From Nonomuraea sp. NEAU-A123 (GTDB lineage: Bacteria; Actinomycetota; Actinomycetes; Streptosporangiales; Streptosporangiaceae), in NCBI RefSeq assembly GCF_018603905.1, contig NZ_JAHFZZ010000011.1:124001-188000 (forward strand): a DNA stretch of 64,000 nt. The letters run 5' to 3'. Within the stretch, counting starts at the first letter, position 1; every line of letters begins with the position of its first letter. The notes under the pieces are model-generated. The model was not told where the DNA came from and did not search any database. It worked only from the letters and a program-made list of their open reading frames with translations. This document shows, piece after piece, positions 8,948-18,300 of the stretch. The position numbers and the translations under genes were made by a program.

Positions 8948-9701
8948 CACCGAAGAGTCCGTACGGCAGGCGGCGGTCACCCGCACGATCCGGCTGGAGA
9001 TCGCCCGTTACCGGCCGGGGCAGGACGGCGAGCCGGTGTTCCAGGGCTACGACGTGCCGCTGACGACCGACTGGGCCGTGCTCGACGGCCTGAACTACGT
9101 CAAGGACCAGCTCGACGGCAGCCTGTCGTTCCGCTGGTCGTGCCGGATGGGCGTCTGCGGCTCGTGCGGCATGACCGTCAACGGCGAGCCCCGGCTGACC
9201 TGCGGGACCTTCCTCACCGAGTACGGCGACGGCCCGATCAGGATCGAGCCGCTCAAGGGCTTCCCGGTGATCAGGGACCTGGTCGTGGACATCGACGACT
9301 TCCTGGCCAAGCTGTCGTCGGTGCGGCCGTGGCTCATCAGGGAGGGCGAGGAACTGCCGCTGACCACGGAGTACGCGCAGACGCCCGAGCAGCTCGAGGC
9401 CTACAAGCAGTACAGCATGTGCATCAACTGCATGCTCTGCTACTCGGCGTGCCCGGTCTACGTGCTCAACCCCGACTTCCTCGGCCCGGCCGCGATCGCG
9501 CTGGCGCAGCGCTACAACCTCGACTCCCGGGACATGGGCGACCGGTTCGACGTGCTCAACCTGGAGGATGCGGTCTGGGGCTGCACGTTCGTCGGGGAGT
9601 GCACGCGGGCCTGCCCCAAGCACGTGGACCCGGCCGAGGCCATCCAGCGCTACAAGCTGACCGCGGCGCTGCGCTCGGTGCTGCCCTGGAGCAAACGATG
9701 A
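8934..9701 (+). CDS. frdB: Fumarate reductase iron-sulfur subunit
   Basis: A 255-aa electron-transfer subunit linking FrdA to the membrane quinone. Ligands for all three clusters are visible: [2Fe-2S] by Cys70, Cys75, Cys78 and Cys90; [4Fe-4S] by Cys163, Cys166, Cys169 and Cys227; [3Fe-4S] by Cys173, Cys217 and Cys223. The segment order (2Fe-2S ferredoxin domain, then the helical dicluster domain) and the length are standard. A GGGGGAAAGGG purine run precedes ATG 8934, inside the end of frdA. It is followed 22 bp later by frdC. Confidence 0.95.
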   Translation: MDVTDTEESVRQAAVTRTIRLEIARYRPGQDGEPVFQGYDVPLTTDWAVLDGLNYVKDQLDGSLSFRWSCRMGVCGSCGMTVNGEPRLTCGTFLTEYGDGPIRIEPLKGFPVIRDLVVDIDDFLAKLSSVRPWLIREGEELPLTTEYAQTPEQLEAYKQYSMCINCMLCYSACPVYVLNPDFLGPAAIALAQRYNLDSRDMGDRFDVLNLEDAVWGCTFVGECTRACPKHVDPAEAIQRYKLTAALRSVLPWSKR

Positions 9702-9723
9702 CAAGACCGCCCTGGAGCCAGCG

Positions 9724-10107
9724 ATGACGAGCACATATCGCCCGCCGCGGGACGCGTTCTGGTTCGCCCGTACCCGCAACTACACGATCTTCGTGCTGCG
9801 CGAGCTGACCAGCGTGCTGGTCGCGTGGACGATCGTCTTCCTGCTCCTGCTGGTCGGCGCCCTGCTGGGCGGCACCTTCCAGGACTTCACCGCCCTGGCC
9901 GCCCAGCCCTGGATGATCGCCGTCAACGTGGTCGCCCTGGTCGCGACCGCCTTCCATGCCATCACGTTCCTGAACCTCGCCCCGAAGGCCACGGTGGTGC
10001 GGCTCGACGGCTGGCGGGTGCCCGCCTGGATGATCCAGGGCGGCAACCATTCGGCGTGGCTGGCGCTGTCCGTCCTGATCGCCTACTTCATCATGAGGTC
10101 ACCGTGA
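9724..10107 (+). CDS. frdC: Fumarate reductase membrane subunit C
   Basis: A 127-aa membrane anchor with three hydrophobic helices (YTIFVLRELTSVLVAWTIVF, MIAVNVVALVATAFHAITFL and WLALSVLIAYFI). The first half matches the FrdC pattern: a short Pro/Arg-rich start, then FWF and an RELTS segment at the first helix. In the E. coli-type enzyme FrdC and FrdD bind menaquinol without heme. Its stop overlaps the frdD GTG by four bases (GTGA). Confidence 0.9.
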   Translation: MTSTYRPPRDAFWFARTRNYTIFVLRELTSVLVAWTIVFLLLLVGALLGGTFQDFTALAAQPWMIAVNVVALVATAFHAITFLNLAPKATVVRLDGWRVPAWMIQGGNHSAWLALSVLIAYFIMRSP

Positions 10108-10445
10108 AGCGGACGATAGAGCCGTACCTGTGGCTGCTCTTCAGCGGCGGCGGAGTGGCCGCCGCGCTGGTGCTGCCCGTGCTGGTCCTGCTGTTCGGCG
10201 TGCTCATGCCGCTCGGCGTGATCGACTGGCCGACCGTCGGGCACCTGCGCGCGCTCCTGGACAACGTCCTGGTACGGCTGGCGCTGCTGGTGGTCATCGT
10301 GCTCTGCCTGTTCCACGCGGCGCACCGGATCCGCTTCACCAGTGAGGAGCTGTTCGGCATCGCCAGGTACGACTTGATCATCGCGGTGCTCTGCTATGGC
10401 GGGGCGATCGTGGGCGGCGTTACCGGCGCATTGCTTTTGTTCTAG
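10104..10445 (+). CDS. frdD: Fumarate reductase membrane subunit D
   Basis: A 113-aa membrane anchor starting at GTG 10104, inside the frdC stop. It has three helices, and the FrdD signatures RTIEPYLWLLFSGGG at the N terminus, FHAAHRIRF and an LLF C terminus. Together with FrdC it forms the heme-free quinol site (type D QFR). The longer frame from 9825 is antisense-free noise upstream; the GTGA overlap and the family N terminus set the start. Confidence 0.9.
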   Translation: MKRTIEPYLWLLFSGGGVAAALVLPVLVLLFGVLMPLGVIDWPTVGHLRALLDNVLVRLALLVVIVLCLFHAAHRIRFTSEELFGIARYDLIIAVLCYGGAIVGGVTGALLLF

Positions 10446-10500
10446 TTTCATCACATTTCAACAGGGCTCTTTACGTTGGCTTTACTCACCCTCTAAATTC

Positions 10501-10526
10501 GCGCATTGCACCCTGTGGCAATGCGC
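10501..10526. repeat. Inverted repeat upstream of the M6 protease gene
   Basis: Perfect 9-bp arms GCGCATTGC / GCAATGCGC around an 8-nt centre. They lie just after a possible -10 (TAAATT, 10494-10499) and 30 bp before the protease GTG. This could be an operator over the transcription start or a 5-prime UTR hairpin. Confidence 0.55.
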
Positions 10527-10555
10527 CCGGCGATCCCGGGCAGAGAGGGTTATCA

Positions 10556-13300
10556 GTGCCCAGCAGAAAGCGCCTGTTAGCAGCATTCCCCGCGGTCGCC
10601 CTTCTCAGCGCCGCGCTGACCGGTCCCGCCGCCCCCGCCTCCGCCGCCAGGTACGAGCCGGGCGCGTCCGACTTCTACATCAACTACGCGCCGCCCAGCG
10701 TCGAGGAGACGCCCGACGAGCCCCTCCTGCCCAACCAGAAGGCCCGCTCGCTCAACCCGGCGCAGAAGACGGACCGGAAGTTCGTCAGCGGCAACCCGGC
10801 CGCCGCCCGTGTGCTGGCGGCCCGCGAGAACGAGGCGATCAAGACCGGCCGCAACCCCGCCGACTTCATCTTCAAGAAGTCCAAGCAGACCCGCGTGGCC
10901 AAGCTGCTGACCGTCCTGGTCGAGTTCAACGAGCAGGCCAACGACGACTTCTCCGGCTACAACCGCCTGCGCACGGTCAACGGCGCCCCCGACGACTGCG
11001 TGGTCGAGCCGGCGGGCACGGTCAAGAACGGGCCGCTGCACAACAACATCCCCAACCCCGCGACGTTGCCGCACAAGGACAACAACAGCTTCTGGGTCAA
11101 GGACTTCAGCACCTCGCACTTCAACACGATGCTCTACACCGACAAGGGCATCACCGAGCGCGTACGTCCCGACCTGAAGGACCCGCGCGACGGCCGCGCC
11201 GGCATCGACATCTCCGGCTTCACGATGAAGAAGATGTACGAGGAGATGTCCAAGGGCGCCTACTCGGTCACCGGCTCCGCGGTCGGCTGGATCAAGGCGC
11301 CCCACTCCGAGGCCTGGTACGGCGCGGCGGCCTGCGGCGGCGCGCCCCAGGACATGACCGGCCACCCGGACAACCCGCTCGGCGCGGGCCAGCTCGCCAT
11401 CGACACGGTGGACGCGCTCGCCAAGAGCCAGCCGAACTTCCCGTGGGCCGACTACGACGTCGAAGACGTCTCCGACGCCGACGGCGACGGCAACTTCAGC
11501 GAGCCCGACGGCGTCATCGACCACCTGGTCCTGGTGCACGGAGGCAAGGACAAGTCCTCCGGCGGCGGCGCCGAGAGCACGTACGCGATCTGGGCGCACT
11601 CCAGCGCCGTGGCCGGCGGCTACAAGATCCCCGGCAGCGACAAGAAGATCTCCAACTACATCGTGCAGCCGGAGGACTCCGGCGTCGGCGTCTTCGCCCA
11701 CGAGTACGGCCACGACCTCGGTCTGCCCGACCTGTACGACACCTCGGGCGCGGCCAGCTCCGCCGTCGACTTCTGGGACCTGATGTCGAGCGGCTCGCAC
11801 TCCGGGCCGATCTTCCAGTCCATGCCGACCCACATGGGCCTGTGGGACAAGTGGGTGCTCGGCTGGGCGAACCCGAAGGTGTTCGAACCCGGCGACGCCG
11901 CCAAGCTGGTCACGGTCGGCCAGTCGTCGCGGACGCCCAAGCTCACCCAGGACGGCGTCCGGGTGAACCTGGCCTCCACGCCCCTGAAGATGGTCGACCC
12001 GCACAGCGGCGCCAACGCCTGGTGGACCGGGCTGGACCAGGAATGGGCCAACGTCCACCTGGCCCGTGACGTGGCCGTGCCCGCCGGGACCGACCTGCGG
12101 TTCTGGATGTGGAACAACTACGAGATCGAGCAGGACTGGGACTTCGGCTTCGTCGAGGTGTCGACCGACGGCGGCGAGACCTGGGCCCAGCAGAAGGTCT
12201 ACGACGAGGCCGGCAACGAGGTCTCGACCCCCGACGGCTACCCGGACCCGAACAAGAACCTCAAGACGTTCGGCGACAAGAAGTACGGGCTCACCGGCAA
12301 CACCGACGGCTGGCGGCACGACTACGTCAACCTGACCGCGTTCGCCGGTAAGACGGTCAAGCTGCGGCTCACGTACAACACCGACGCGGCCTTCACCCCG
12401 CGCGGCTGGCACGCCGACGACTTCCAGCTCACCAACGGCGGCACCGCCGTGTGGAGCGACGACGTCGAGGGCGGCGACAACGGCTGGAAGGCCACCGGCG
12501 GCACGTTCACCAACACGAGCGGCCAGGGCTGGACGATCAACAACGGCTCGCGCGAGGTGTCCCGGTTCTACCTGGCCGAGTGGCGCAACTTCGACGGCTT
12601 CGACAAGGGCCTGCAGTACGCCTACGACACCAACTACTCCCGTGACGGGGCGTGGAAGGTGGAGAAGGTCAAGTACAACGCCCCCGGCCTGCTGGTGTGG
12701 TACCGCGACTCGACGTTCACCAACAACTCGCTGGCGAACAACCTCAGCCTCCCGCCGAGCATCGGCTCGAAGGGCAGCCTGCTGATCGTGGACTCGCACT
12801 TCGATCCGCTGCGCCGCACCGGCGCCGCCGCGCAGAAGGACCCGTCGAGGCACAAGAACCTCGACGGCCGCACCCAGACGTCCAACGCGGCGTTCTCCTT
12901 CGGCAAGACCTATCCGCTCAAGGAGTGCCTGGAGGCGGCGGACGAGCCGTTCAGCGAGTACTGCACGGACATCCCGGCGCTGAAGGGCGTGCCGAACTTC
13001 ACCGACGCCAAGACCTGGTACCCGGGCCTGGAGCTGCAGAACGGCAGCCTGTTCTACCGGGACTTCGACGCGTCGACGGTCGTGCCGTCCAAGGGCGACC
13101 AGCCCTACAGCACCCGCGTCGTGAACCTCGACGGCACCCCCGCCACCGAGCTGTACGGCACGGACCTGGGTGGCGGCCACGTGGCCGGCTCCGGCAACCC
13201 GGGTGACGAGGGCAAGGCGCTCGGCGTCCAGTTCAAGCTGGTCTCGCCGCTGCCCGGCAACCTGGGCGCCATCGTCCAGGTGATCCCGCCGAAGAAGTGA
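10556..13300 (+). CDS. Immune inhibitor A-type secreted zinc metalloprotease (peptidase M6)
   Basis: A 914-aa secreted protease. The signal peptide spans residues 1-30 (MPSRKRLLAAFP then an Ala-rich tail), followed by a pro-region and an M6 catalytic domain. HEYGH at 382-386 within HEYGHDLGLPDLYD gives the zinc site (His382, Glu383, His386). A Ca-binding-like DADGDGNFSEPDG loop lies about 75 residues earlier. Two Trp/Gly-rich beta modules follow (DFGFVEVSTDGGETWAQQ and WSDDVEGGDNGW), typical of InhA VEG-type domains. Relatives degrade host or competitor peptides and matrix proteins. GTG 10556 is preceded by AGAGAGG. The gene is monocistronic, with a clear terminator after it. Confidence 0.94.
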   Translation: MPSRKRLLAAFPAVALLSAALTGPAAPASAARYEPGASDFYINYAPPSVEETPDEPLLPNQKARSLNPAQKTDRKFVSGNPAAARVLAARENEAIKTGRNPADFIFKKSKQTRVAKLLTVLVEFNEQANDDFSGYNRLRTVNGAPDDCVVEPAGTVKNGPLHNNIPNPATLPHKDNNSFWVKDFSTSHFNTMLYTDKGITERVRPDLKDPRDGRAGIDISGFTMKKMYEEMSKGAYSVTGSAVGWIKAPHSEAWYGAAACGGAPQDMTGHPDNPLGAGQLAIDTVDALAKSQPNFPWADYDVEDVSDADGDGNFSEPDGVIDHLVLVHGGKDKSSGGGAESTYAIWAHSSAVAGGYKIPGSDKKISNYIVQPEDSGVGVFAHEYGHDLGLPDLYDTSGAASSAVDFWDLMSSGSHSGPIFQSMPTHMGLWDKWVLGWANPKVFEPGDAAKLVTVGQSSRTPKLTQDGVRVNLASTPLKMVDPHSGANAWWTGLDQEWANVHLARDVAVPAGTDLRFWMWNNYEIEQDWDFGFVEVSTDGGETWAQQKVYDEAGNEVSTPDGYPDPNKNLKTFGDKKYGLTGNTDGWRHDYVNLTAFAGKTVKLRLTYNTDAAFTPRGWHADDFQLTNGGTAVWSDDVEGGDNGWKATGGTFTNTSGQGWTINNGSREVSRFYLAEWRNFDGFDKGLQYAYDTNYSRDGAWKVEKVKYNAPGLLVWYRDSTFTNNSLANNLSLPPSIGSKGSLLIVDSHFDPLRRTGAAAQKDPSRHKNLDGRTQTSNAAFSFGKTYPLKECLEAADEPFSEYCTDIPALKGVPNFTDAKTWYPGLELQNGSLFYRDFDASTVVPSKGDQPYSTRVVNLDGTPATELYGTDLGGGHVAGSGNPGDEGKALGVQFKLVSPLPGNLGAIVQVIPPKK

Positions 13301-13306
13301 ACCGAG

Positions 13307-13334
13307 GGGCCGCCGGTCCACCCGGCGGCCCTTT
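13307..13334 (+). terminator. Intrinsic terminator after the M6 protease
   Basis: A 10-bp GC-rich stem (GGGCCGCCGG / CCGGCGGCCC) with a 5-nt loop, followed by TTT, seven bases after the stop codon. Confidence 0.85.
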
Positions 13335-13363
13335 GGCCGACCACAGGTAGCGTCGTCTGCACC

Positions 13364-13369
13364 TAACAT
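13364..13369 (+). promoter_or_regulatory. -10 box for a leaderless lipid-kinase transcript
   Basis: TAACAT matches TANNNT and ends eight bases before ATG 13378. No Shine-Dalgarno is present, so transcription probably starts at the initiation codon. No good -35 is visible. Confidence 0.5.
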
Positions 13370-13377
13370 TGGTGACC

Positions 13378-14316
13378 ATGAGCGAACTGCGTACCAAGGC
13401 CGCACACACGGAGGCGATCCGCCAGGACCGCCGGGTGGCGGTGGTGGTCAACACTCGCTCACGCCGGGGCCGCCGACACTACTTCGAGGTGATCGACCAG
13501 ATCCACGCCCTCGGCTTCGAGCCGATGGCCGAGCTGTCGGTCTCCAATCCCAAGCGCCTGCGCAACCTGCTCGACCAGGCCCTCGAAACCCAGCCCGATC
13601 TGTTGATCGTCGGCGGCGGCGACGGCACTCTGTCATCGGCCGTCCGCCATGTCGCCCACCGCGACGTGGCGCTCGGCGTGCTGCCACTCGGCACCACCAA
13701 CAACTTCGCCCGCAGCCTCGGCCTGCCGCTCGACCTGGCCGGGGCGATCGGGGTGTTCGCCACCGGCAAGGTGGCCGACATCGACCTCGGCATGGCCGGT
13801 GACCGGCCGTTCGCCAACCTGGCCAGCTTCGGCGTGTCCGTCGAGGTGGCGGGCACGGTCAAGCCGTGGCTCAAGCGCATCCTCGGCCGTCCCGCCTACC
13901 CGCTGACCGCCCTCCGCGTTCTGCCCGGCCACCGGCCGTTCCGCGCCTACATCACGGTCGACGGCAAGCGCCACGAGCTGTTCACCCACCAGCTCAACAT
14001 CGCCAACGGCCGCTTCCACGGCGGCTGGCAGCTCGCCAAGGACGTCAGCATCGACAACGGCATGCTGGTCGCCTACCAGCTCGGCTCGGGCAAGAAGCTG
14101 CGGCTGCTCGGCGAGACGCTGGTGCGCGCCACGACCGGCCGCTGGCGCAGCCTGGCAGGCGGGCCGTTCGTGGTGGGCAGGGAGATGCTCCTGGAGACCG
14201 ACCCGCCGATGGCGGCCGACGTCGACGGAGAGGTACGCCTGCTCACCCCGATCCGCCTCCGCGTGGTGCCGAACGGCGTCCGCGTCATGGTCCCCGGCGA
14301 CTTCGACGACCGCTAG
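13378..14316 (+). CDS. Diacylglycerol/sphingosine-kinase-family lipid kinase
   Basis: 312 aa with the DAGK catalytic fold: VAVVVNTRSRRG at the N terminus, the nucleotide-binding GGGDGT loop near residue 80, then LGVLPLGTTNNFARSLGLP. The C-terminal beta-sandwich includes QLNIANGRFHGGWQLAKDVSIDNG and ends with the ADVDGE segment common to YegS/DgkB-like enzymes. It probably phosphorylates a membrane lipid such as diacylglycerol; the substrate cannot be told from sequence. In-frame TTG and GTG codons lie six to nine bases upstream, but ATG 13378 fits the TAACAT -10 as a leaderless start. Confidence 0.88.
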   Translation: MSELRTKAAHTEAIRQDRRVAVVVNTRSRRGRRHYFEVIDQIHALGFEPMAELSVSNPKRLRNLLDQALETQPDLLIVGGGDGTLSSAVRHVAHRDVALGVLPLGTTNNFARSLGLPLDLAGAIGVFATGKVADIDLGMAGDRPFANLASFGVSVEVAGTVKPWLKRILGRPAYPLTALRVLPGHRPFRAYITVDGKRHELFTHQLNIANGRFHGGWQLAKDVSIDNGMLVAYQLGSGKKLRLLGETLVRATTGRWRSLAGGPFVVGREMLLETDPPMAADVDGEVRLLTPIRLRVVPNGVRVMVPGDFDDR

Positions 14317-14418
14317 CCCCCAGCCAGCCCCGTTCTCCGCACGCCTCGCCCCATCACCGACACCACGAGCCATCGCCGCTCCCACTCCCCAGCAGGCCCC
14401 CAGCGCCCCCGCTCCTCA

Positions 14419-14479
14419 GAAGGACCCCAGCGCTCCCGCGAAGGACCCCAGCGCGCCCGCTCCCCAGAAGGACCCCAGC
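14419..14479. repeat. Three direct copies of a 13-bp GC-rich unit
   Basis: GAAGGACCCCAGC occurs at 14419-14431, 14440-14452 and 14467-14479, with related CCCCAGCGC stretches just upstream. It lies in the 261-bp gap between convergent genes (lipid kinase and SWIM protein). I see no gene in this gap. Confidence 0.6.
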
Positions 14480-14577
14480 CGAAGTACGGCGGGGAGCGCG
14501 GAAACATGGGCCAGTCGTGATGACGTGCGGAAGCGCACCGACGCCGACGATCGCACGCCCCAGCGGAGCCGCGACCG

Positions 14578-15339
14578 TCACTCGCCGAGGCGGCGGTACG
14601 CGGCGCGCAGCGGGTCCGCCAGGTCGCGCGGCGGCGGGAAGACGCGCGGCAGGAGGTCGGACGCCACCGCGGCGGAACGGCGTTCGGGCCGATGAGCGGT
14701 GGCCCCCGGGGCGTAGAAGTCGGCCAGCCGGTCGGCGAACGGCACATCCCGCACCAGAACCGGCTCCGGCTCCGGCTCGGCCAAGGACCCGAGCAGCCGG
14801 TCGCGGCTGCGCCCGCGCCAGGCCAGCACCAGGAACGGATCGTCGTCGAACGACTCCGCCAGCAGGTACAGCACCGCCGACAGGTGCTTGCACGGCAGCC
14901 CCCAGTCGGGGCACGAGCACTCCATGTCCAGGTCGCGGGGGAACAGATCGATGCCCAGCGCGGCGAACAGTTCCTCGATCTCCGTCGGCATCTCCCCGGC
15001 CAGCAGCTTGGCCCGGTAGACGGCCTGCGCCGCGATCGCCTCCTCGATGGCGGTCCAGCGCTCCTCGTCGTACGCCTCAATCTCGATCGTGATCGAGTAC
15101 GGCTTCCGCCGCGAGCCCTGAACGGCCGCCCTCACCACGCCGGAGGCGAGGTCGATCGACAGGACCTGGCCCGCGCGGGCGTAGGCGCGGCCCCGAGAGA
15201 GGCGGCCCTTGTCGCAGACGCGCTCCAGGATGTCGATGAACCGCCGCGACCACCAGGTGGAGCCGATCGAGCCGCGCTGCGTGCGCGCCCGCAGGCCGCC
15301 CTCGACCCTGATCGGCTTACCGGCCTCGAACCACGCCAT
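14578..15339 (-). CDS. SWIM zinc-finger protein
   Basis: 253 aa. The SWIM motif CxCx(n)CxH appears as CSCPDWGLPCKH, preceded by a beta-rich region (GQVLSIDLASGVVRAAVQGS) and a helical segment. SWIM domains bind nucleic acid or mediate protein contacts; this family is regularly encoded beside an SNF2 helicase. ATG 15339 follows the helicase stop (15340-15342) with no gap, so the two are translationally coupled and probably form one complex. The C terminus is a Pro/Arg-rich extension. The exact process (repair, recombination or defence) is not shown by the sequence. Confidence 0.85.
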   Translation of the reverse strand: MAWFEAGKPIRVEGGLRARTQRGSIGSTWWSRRFIDILERVCDKGRLSRGRAYARAGQVLSIDLASGVVRAAVQGSRRKPYSITIEIEAYDEERWTAIEEAIAAQAVYRAKLLAGEMPTEIEELFAALGIDLFPRDLDMECSCPDWGLPCKHLSAVLYLLAESFDDDPFLVLAWRGRSRDRLLGSLAEPEPEPVLVRDVPFADRLADFYAPGATAHRPERRSAAVASDLLPRVFPPPRDLADPLRAAYRRLGE

Positions 15340-18300
15340 TCAGCTCACCGCCTCGGCGGTCAGGCGGAACACCTCACGCAACTCACCGGTGGACAGGTCG
15401 GTCAGCCAGTCCTCGCCGGTGCCGACCACGCGTTCGGCCAGCGACTTCTTGCGTTCGATCATCTCGTCCACGCGTTCCTCCAGCGTGCCCGCGCAGATGA
15501 GCTTGCGCACCTGTACGTTCTTGCGCTGGCCGATGCGGAAGGCGCGGTCGGTGGCCTGGTCCTCGACGGCGGGGTTCCACCAGCGGTCCACGTGGATCAC
15601 GTGGTTGGCCGCCGTCAGGTTGAGTCCGACGCCCGCGGCCTTGAGCGACAGCAGGAACAGCATCGGCTCGTCATCATGCTGGAACCGGTCGACCAGGCGG
15701 TCGCGCGTCTTCTTGGGCAGCCCGCCGTGCAGCCAGAGGACCGGCCGGTCGAGCCGCTGGGCAAGATAGGGCTGGAGCATCGTCCCGAACTCGGCGTATT
15801 GGGTGAACACCAGCGCCTTCTCACCCTCGGCCACGATCTCCTCCGCGAGCTGCTCCAGCCGGGCCAGCTTGCCCGACCTGCCCGACAGGAGCGAGCCGTC
15901 CTTGAGCAGGTGGGCGGGGTGGTTGCAGACCTGCTTGAGCTTGGCCATGGCCGCCAGCACCAGGCCGCGGCGCTCGATGCCCTCACTGTCGTCGATCTTG
16001 CCCAGCATGTCGTCGACGACGGCCTGATAGAGGCTGGCCTGCTCGGGCGTGAGCACGCACCACTCCTTGACCTCCATCTTCTCCGGCAGGTCGGAGATGA
16101 TGGACTTGTCGGTCTTGACGCGCCGCAGTACGAACGGGCCGGTTGCCCGTTTGAGCGCATGCATGGCCTGCTCGTCCTGGCGGGCCTCGATCGGCTCCTG
16201 GAACCGGGTCCTGAACCTCGATCGCGACCCGAGCAGCCCCGGATTGGCGAACTCCATGATCGACCAGAGCTCGGCAAGATGGTTCTCGACCGGCGTGCCG
16301 GTCAGGGCCAGCCTCGTGCCCGTGGGGATCGCCCGAACCGCCTGGGACTGCAGGGTGCCACTGTTCTTGATCGCCTGAGCCTCGTCGCAGACGACCCGCC
16401 GCCACTCGACCCCGCGCAGCGTCTCCAGGTCCCGCTGGGCCGTGCCGTACGTGGTGATCACCAGGTCGGCCTCGCCGATCGCCTGGGCGTCGCGACCACT
16501 GCCATGGTGTACGTAAACCCGCAGCCCCGGCGCGAACCTGGCCGCCTCCCGCTGCCAGTTGCCCACCAGCGACATCGGGCACACCAGCAGCGTCGGCGTC
16601 TCGGACCGCTCGTGGACCAGCAGCGCCAGCGTGGTGACCGTCTTGCCCAGCCCCATGTCGTCGGCCAGCACCCCGCCCAGCCCCAGCTCCGACAGGAAGC
16701 TCAGCCAGGCCAGCCCGCGCTCCTGGTACGGCCGGAGCGTCGCGTCGAGGCCGGCAGGCGTGGCCATCGGCTGGAGCCGCCGTTCGGCCTGCCCGGACAG
16801 CAGGTCGCCGAGCACGCCGTCGGCGTCGACCTCCAGCAGCGGCAGCTCGTCGTCACCCTGGACCACGTGACGCAGCAGCTCGGCCGCGGGCAACTCGCCG
16901 CTGCGCTCGCCCCCGACGGCCTTCAGCGCGGCCTTCAACTGGCGGTCGTCGAGCTCCACCCACTGCCCGCGGACCCGCACCAGCGGCACCTTCAGCCGGG
17001 CCAGCTCGGCCAGCTCCTCCTCGCTGATCGTCTCCCCGCCCACCGCCAGGTCGATCCGGAAATCCACCAGTTCACGCAGCCCGAACCCCTGGGCGGTCGC
17101 CGCGCTCTGCGTCTTGGTGCGGGTGGTCAGCTTCAGCCCCAGCTTGGTACGGCCGGCCCAGCGCGGCAACTGCACCCCGAACCCGGCCGCCTGCAACAGC
17201 GGCGCCGCCTGCCGCAGGAACCCGAACGCGCCCGCCGTGTCGAGCTCCAGCCCGGTCGGCTCGGCAACACGAAGAGCCCGATCGAGGTCTGGGTACAGGC
17301 GCACGGCACGTCCCAGCCCGGCCAGCAGCTCACGCTCCGGCCTCCTGGGCAGCCCGGTCACCGGCTCGCCGCTCCACACCCGTTCGGCGGTCACGTAGAG
17401 GCTGGGGTCGTCGGCGGCCTGCAACGCGAGCTCAACCCGCCAGCCACGGCCGCTGCCGCCACTGCCGCCACTGTCGGCGCTCCCCGCGCTCCCCGCGCGG
17501 CCGGAGCGGTCAGCGCTGTCCGGGCTGTGAGCGTGGCCGGTGCGGTCAGTGCCGTCTGGGCCGTCATCGAGGTCAGTGCCGACGGGAAGGTCGGTGCCAG
17601 CGAGGGGGGTGTCAGCAAGATCGGTGCTGTCTGGGCGGGCGAGGTCGTCGATGGGTTCGAGCAGCCGGAAGCACACTCGGGCGGCCCCGTCTGCGGCGGC
17701 CACGGAAGCCCGCCACTCCTCCAGCTCGCGGCGCAGCTCCGGGCTGTCGGGGCAGGTGTCGTCGTCACCGGTCAACGCCGCCAGCCACCGCTCCTGGCCG
17801 GTGCGGGGGTTGGTGACGAGCGGCTCACTGAGCGCCGCCCTGACGAGCGCGTCGGTGAACGCGTCGAGCGCCGCCCCGAGCACCTCCACCGATGGGCGCT
17901 CGACCTCGGACGTACGGCAGGCGGGCGGCATGGCGAGAGCGAGGTCCCGGAAGTAGGCGGCATCAGCCCCGCTCAGCACCGCCCGCCACACCGCACGCCC
18001 ACCGGCCACGGCCTGTACGGGTTGCTCGCCCCGGGAGATGAGCTGAGGGATGACGCGGCCCCGCCGAACCAGATCACGGGCGAACTCGGAGACCACGGCC
18101 CAGTGCCGGACGGTGGCAGCCCCGGAATGTTCGGCGAGCACCCGCAGCGCGTCACCGGTGGCAGGAACGACAGCGGGCACCTGCCACAGATGCAGACGCG
18201 GCCGGGCAACCCCGGACAGACGCCCAGCCTCAGGCGAGGCCAGAGGCTCCTTGACAGAGCCGGGCAACAGCAACCGCAGGTCACGCACAATGCCCTCGGA

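Noticed and set aside
10577..13405. 942-codon minus-strand frame antisense to the M6 protease
   Set aside because: Val/Gly/Arg-rich shadow of a clear protease with signal peptide and HEYGH site.
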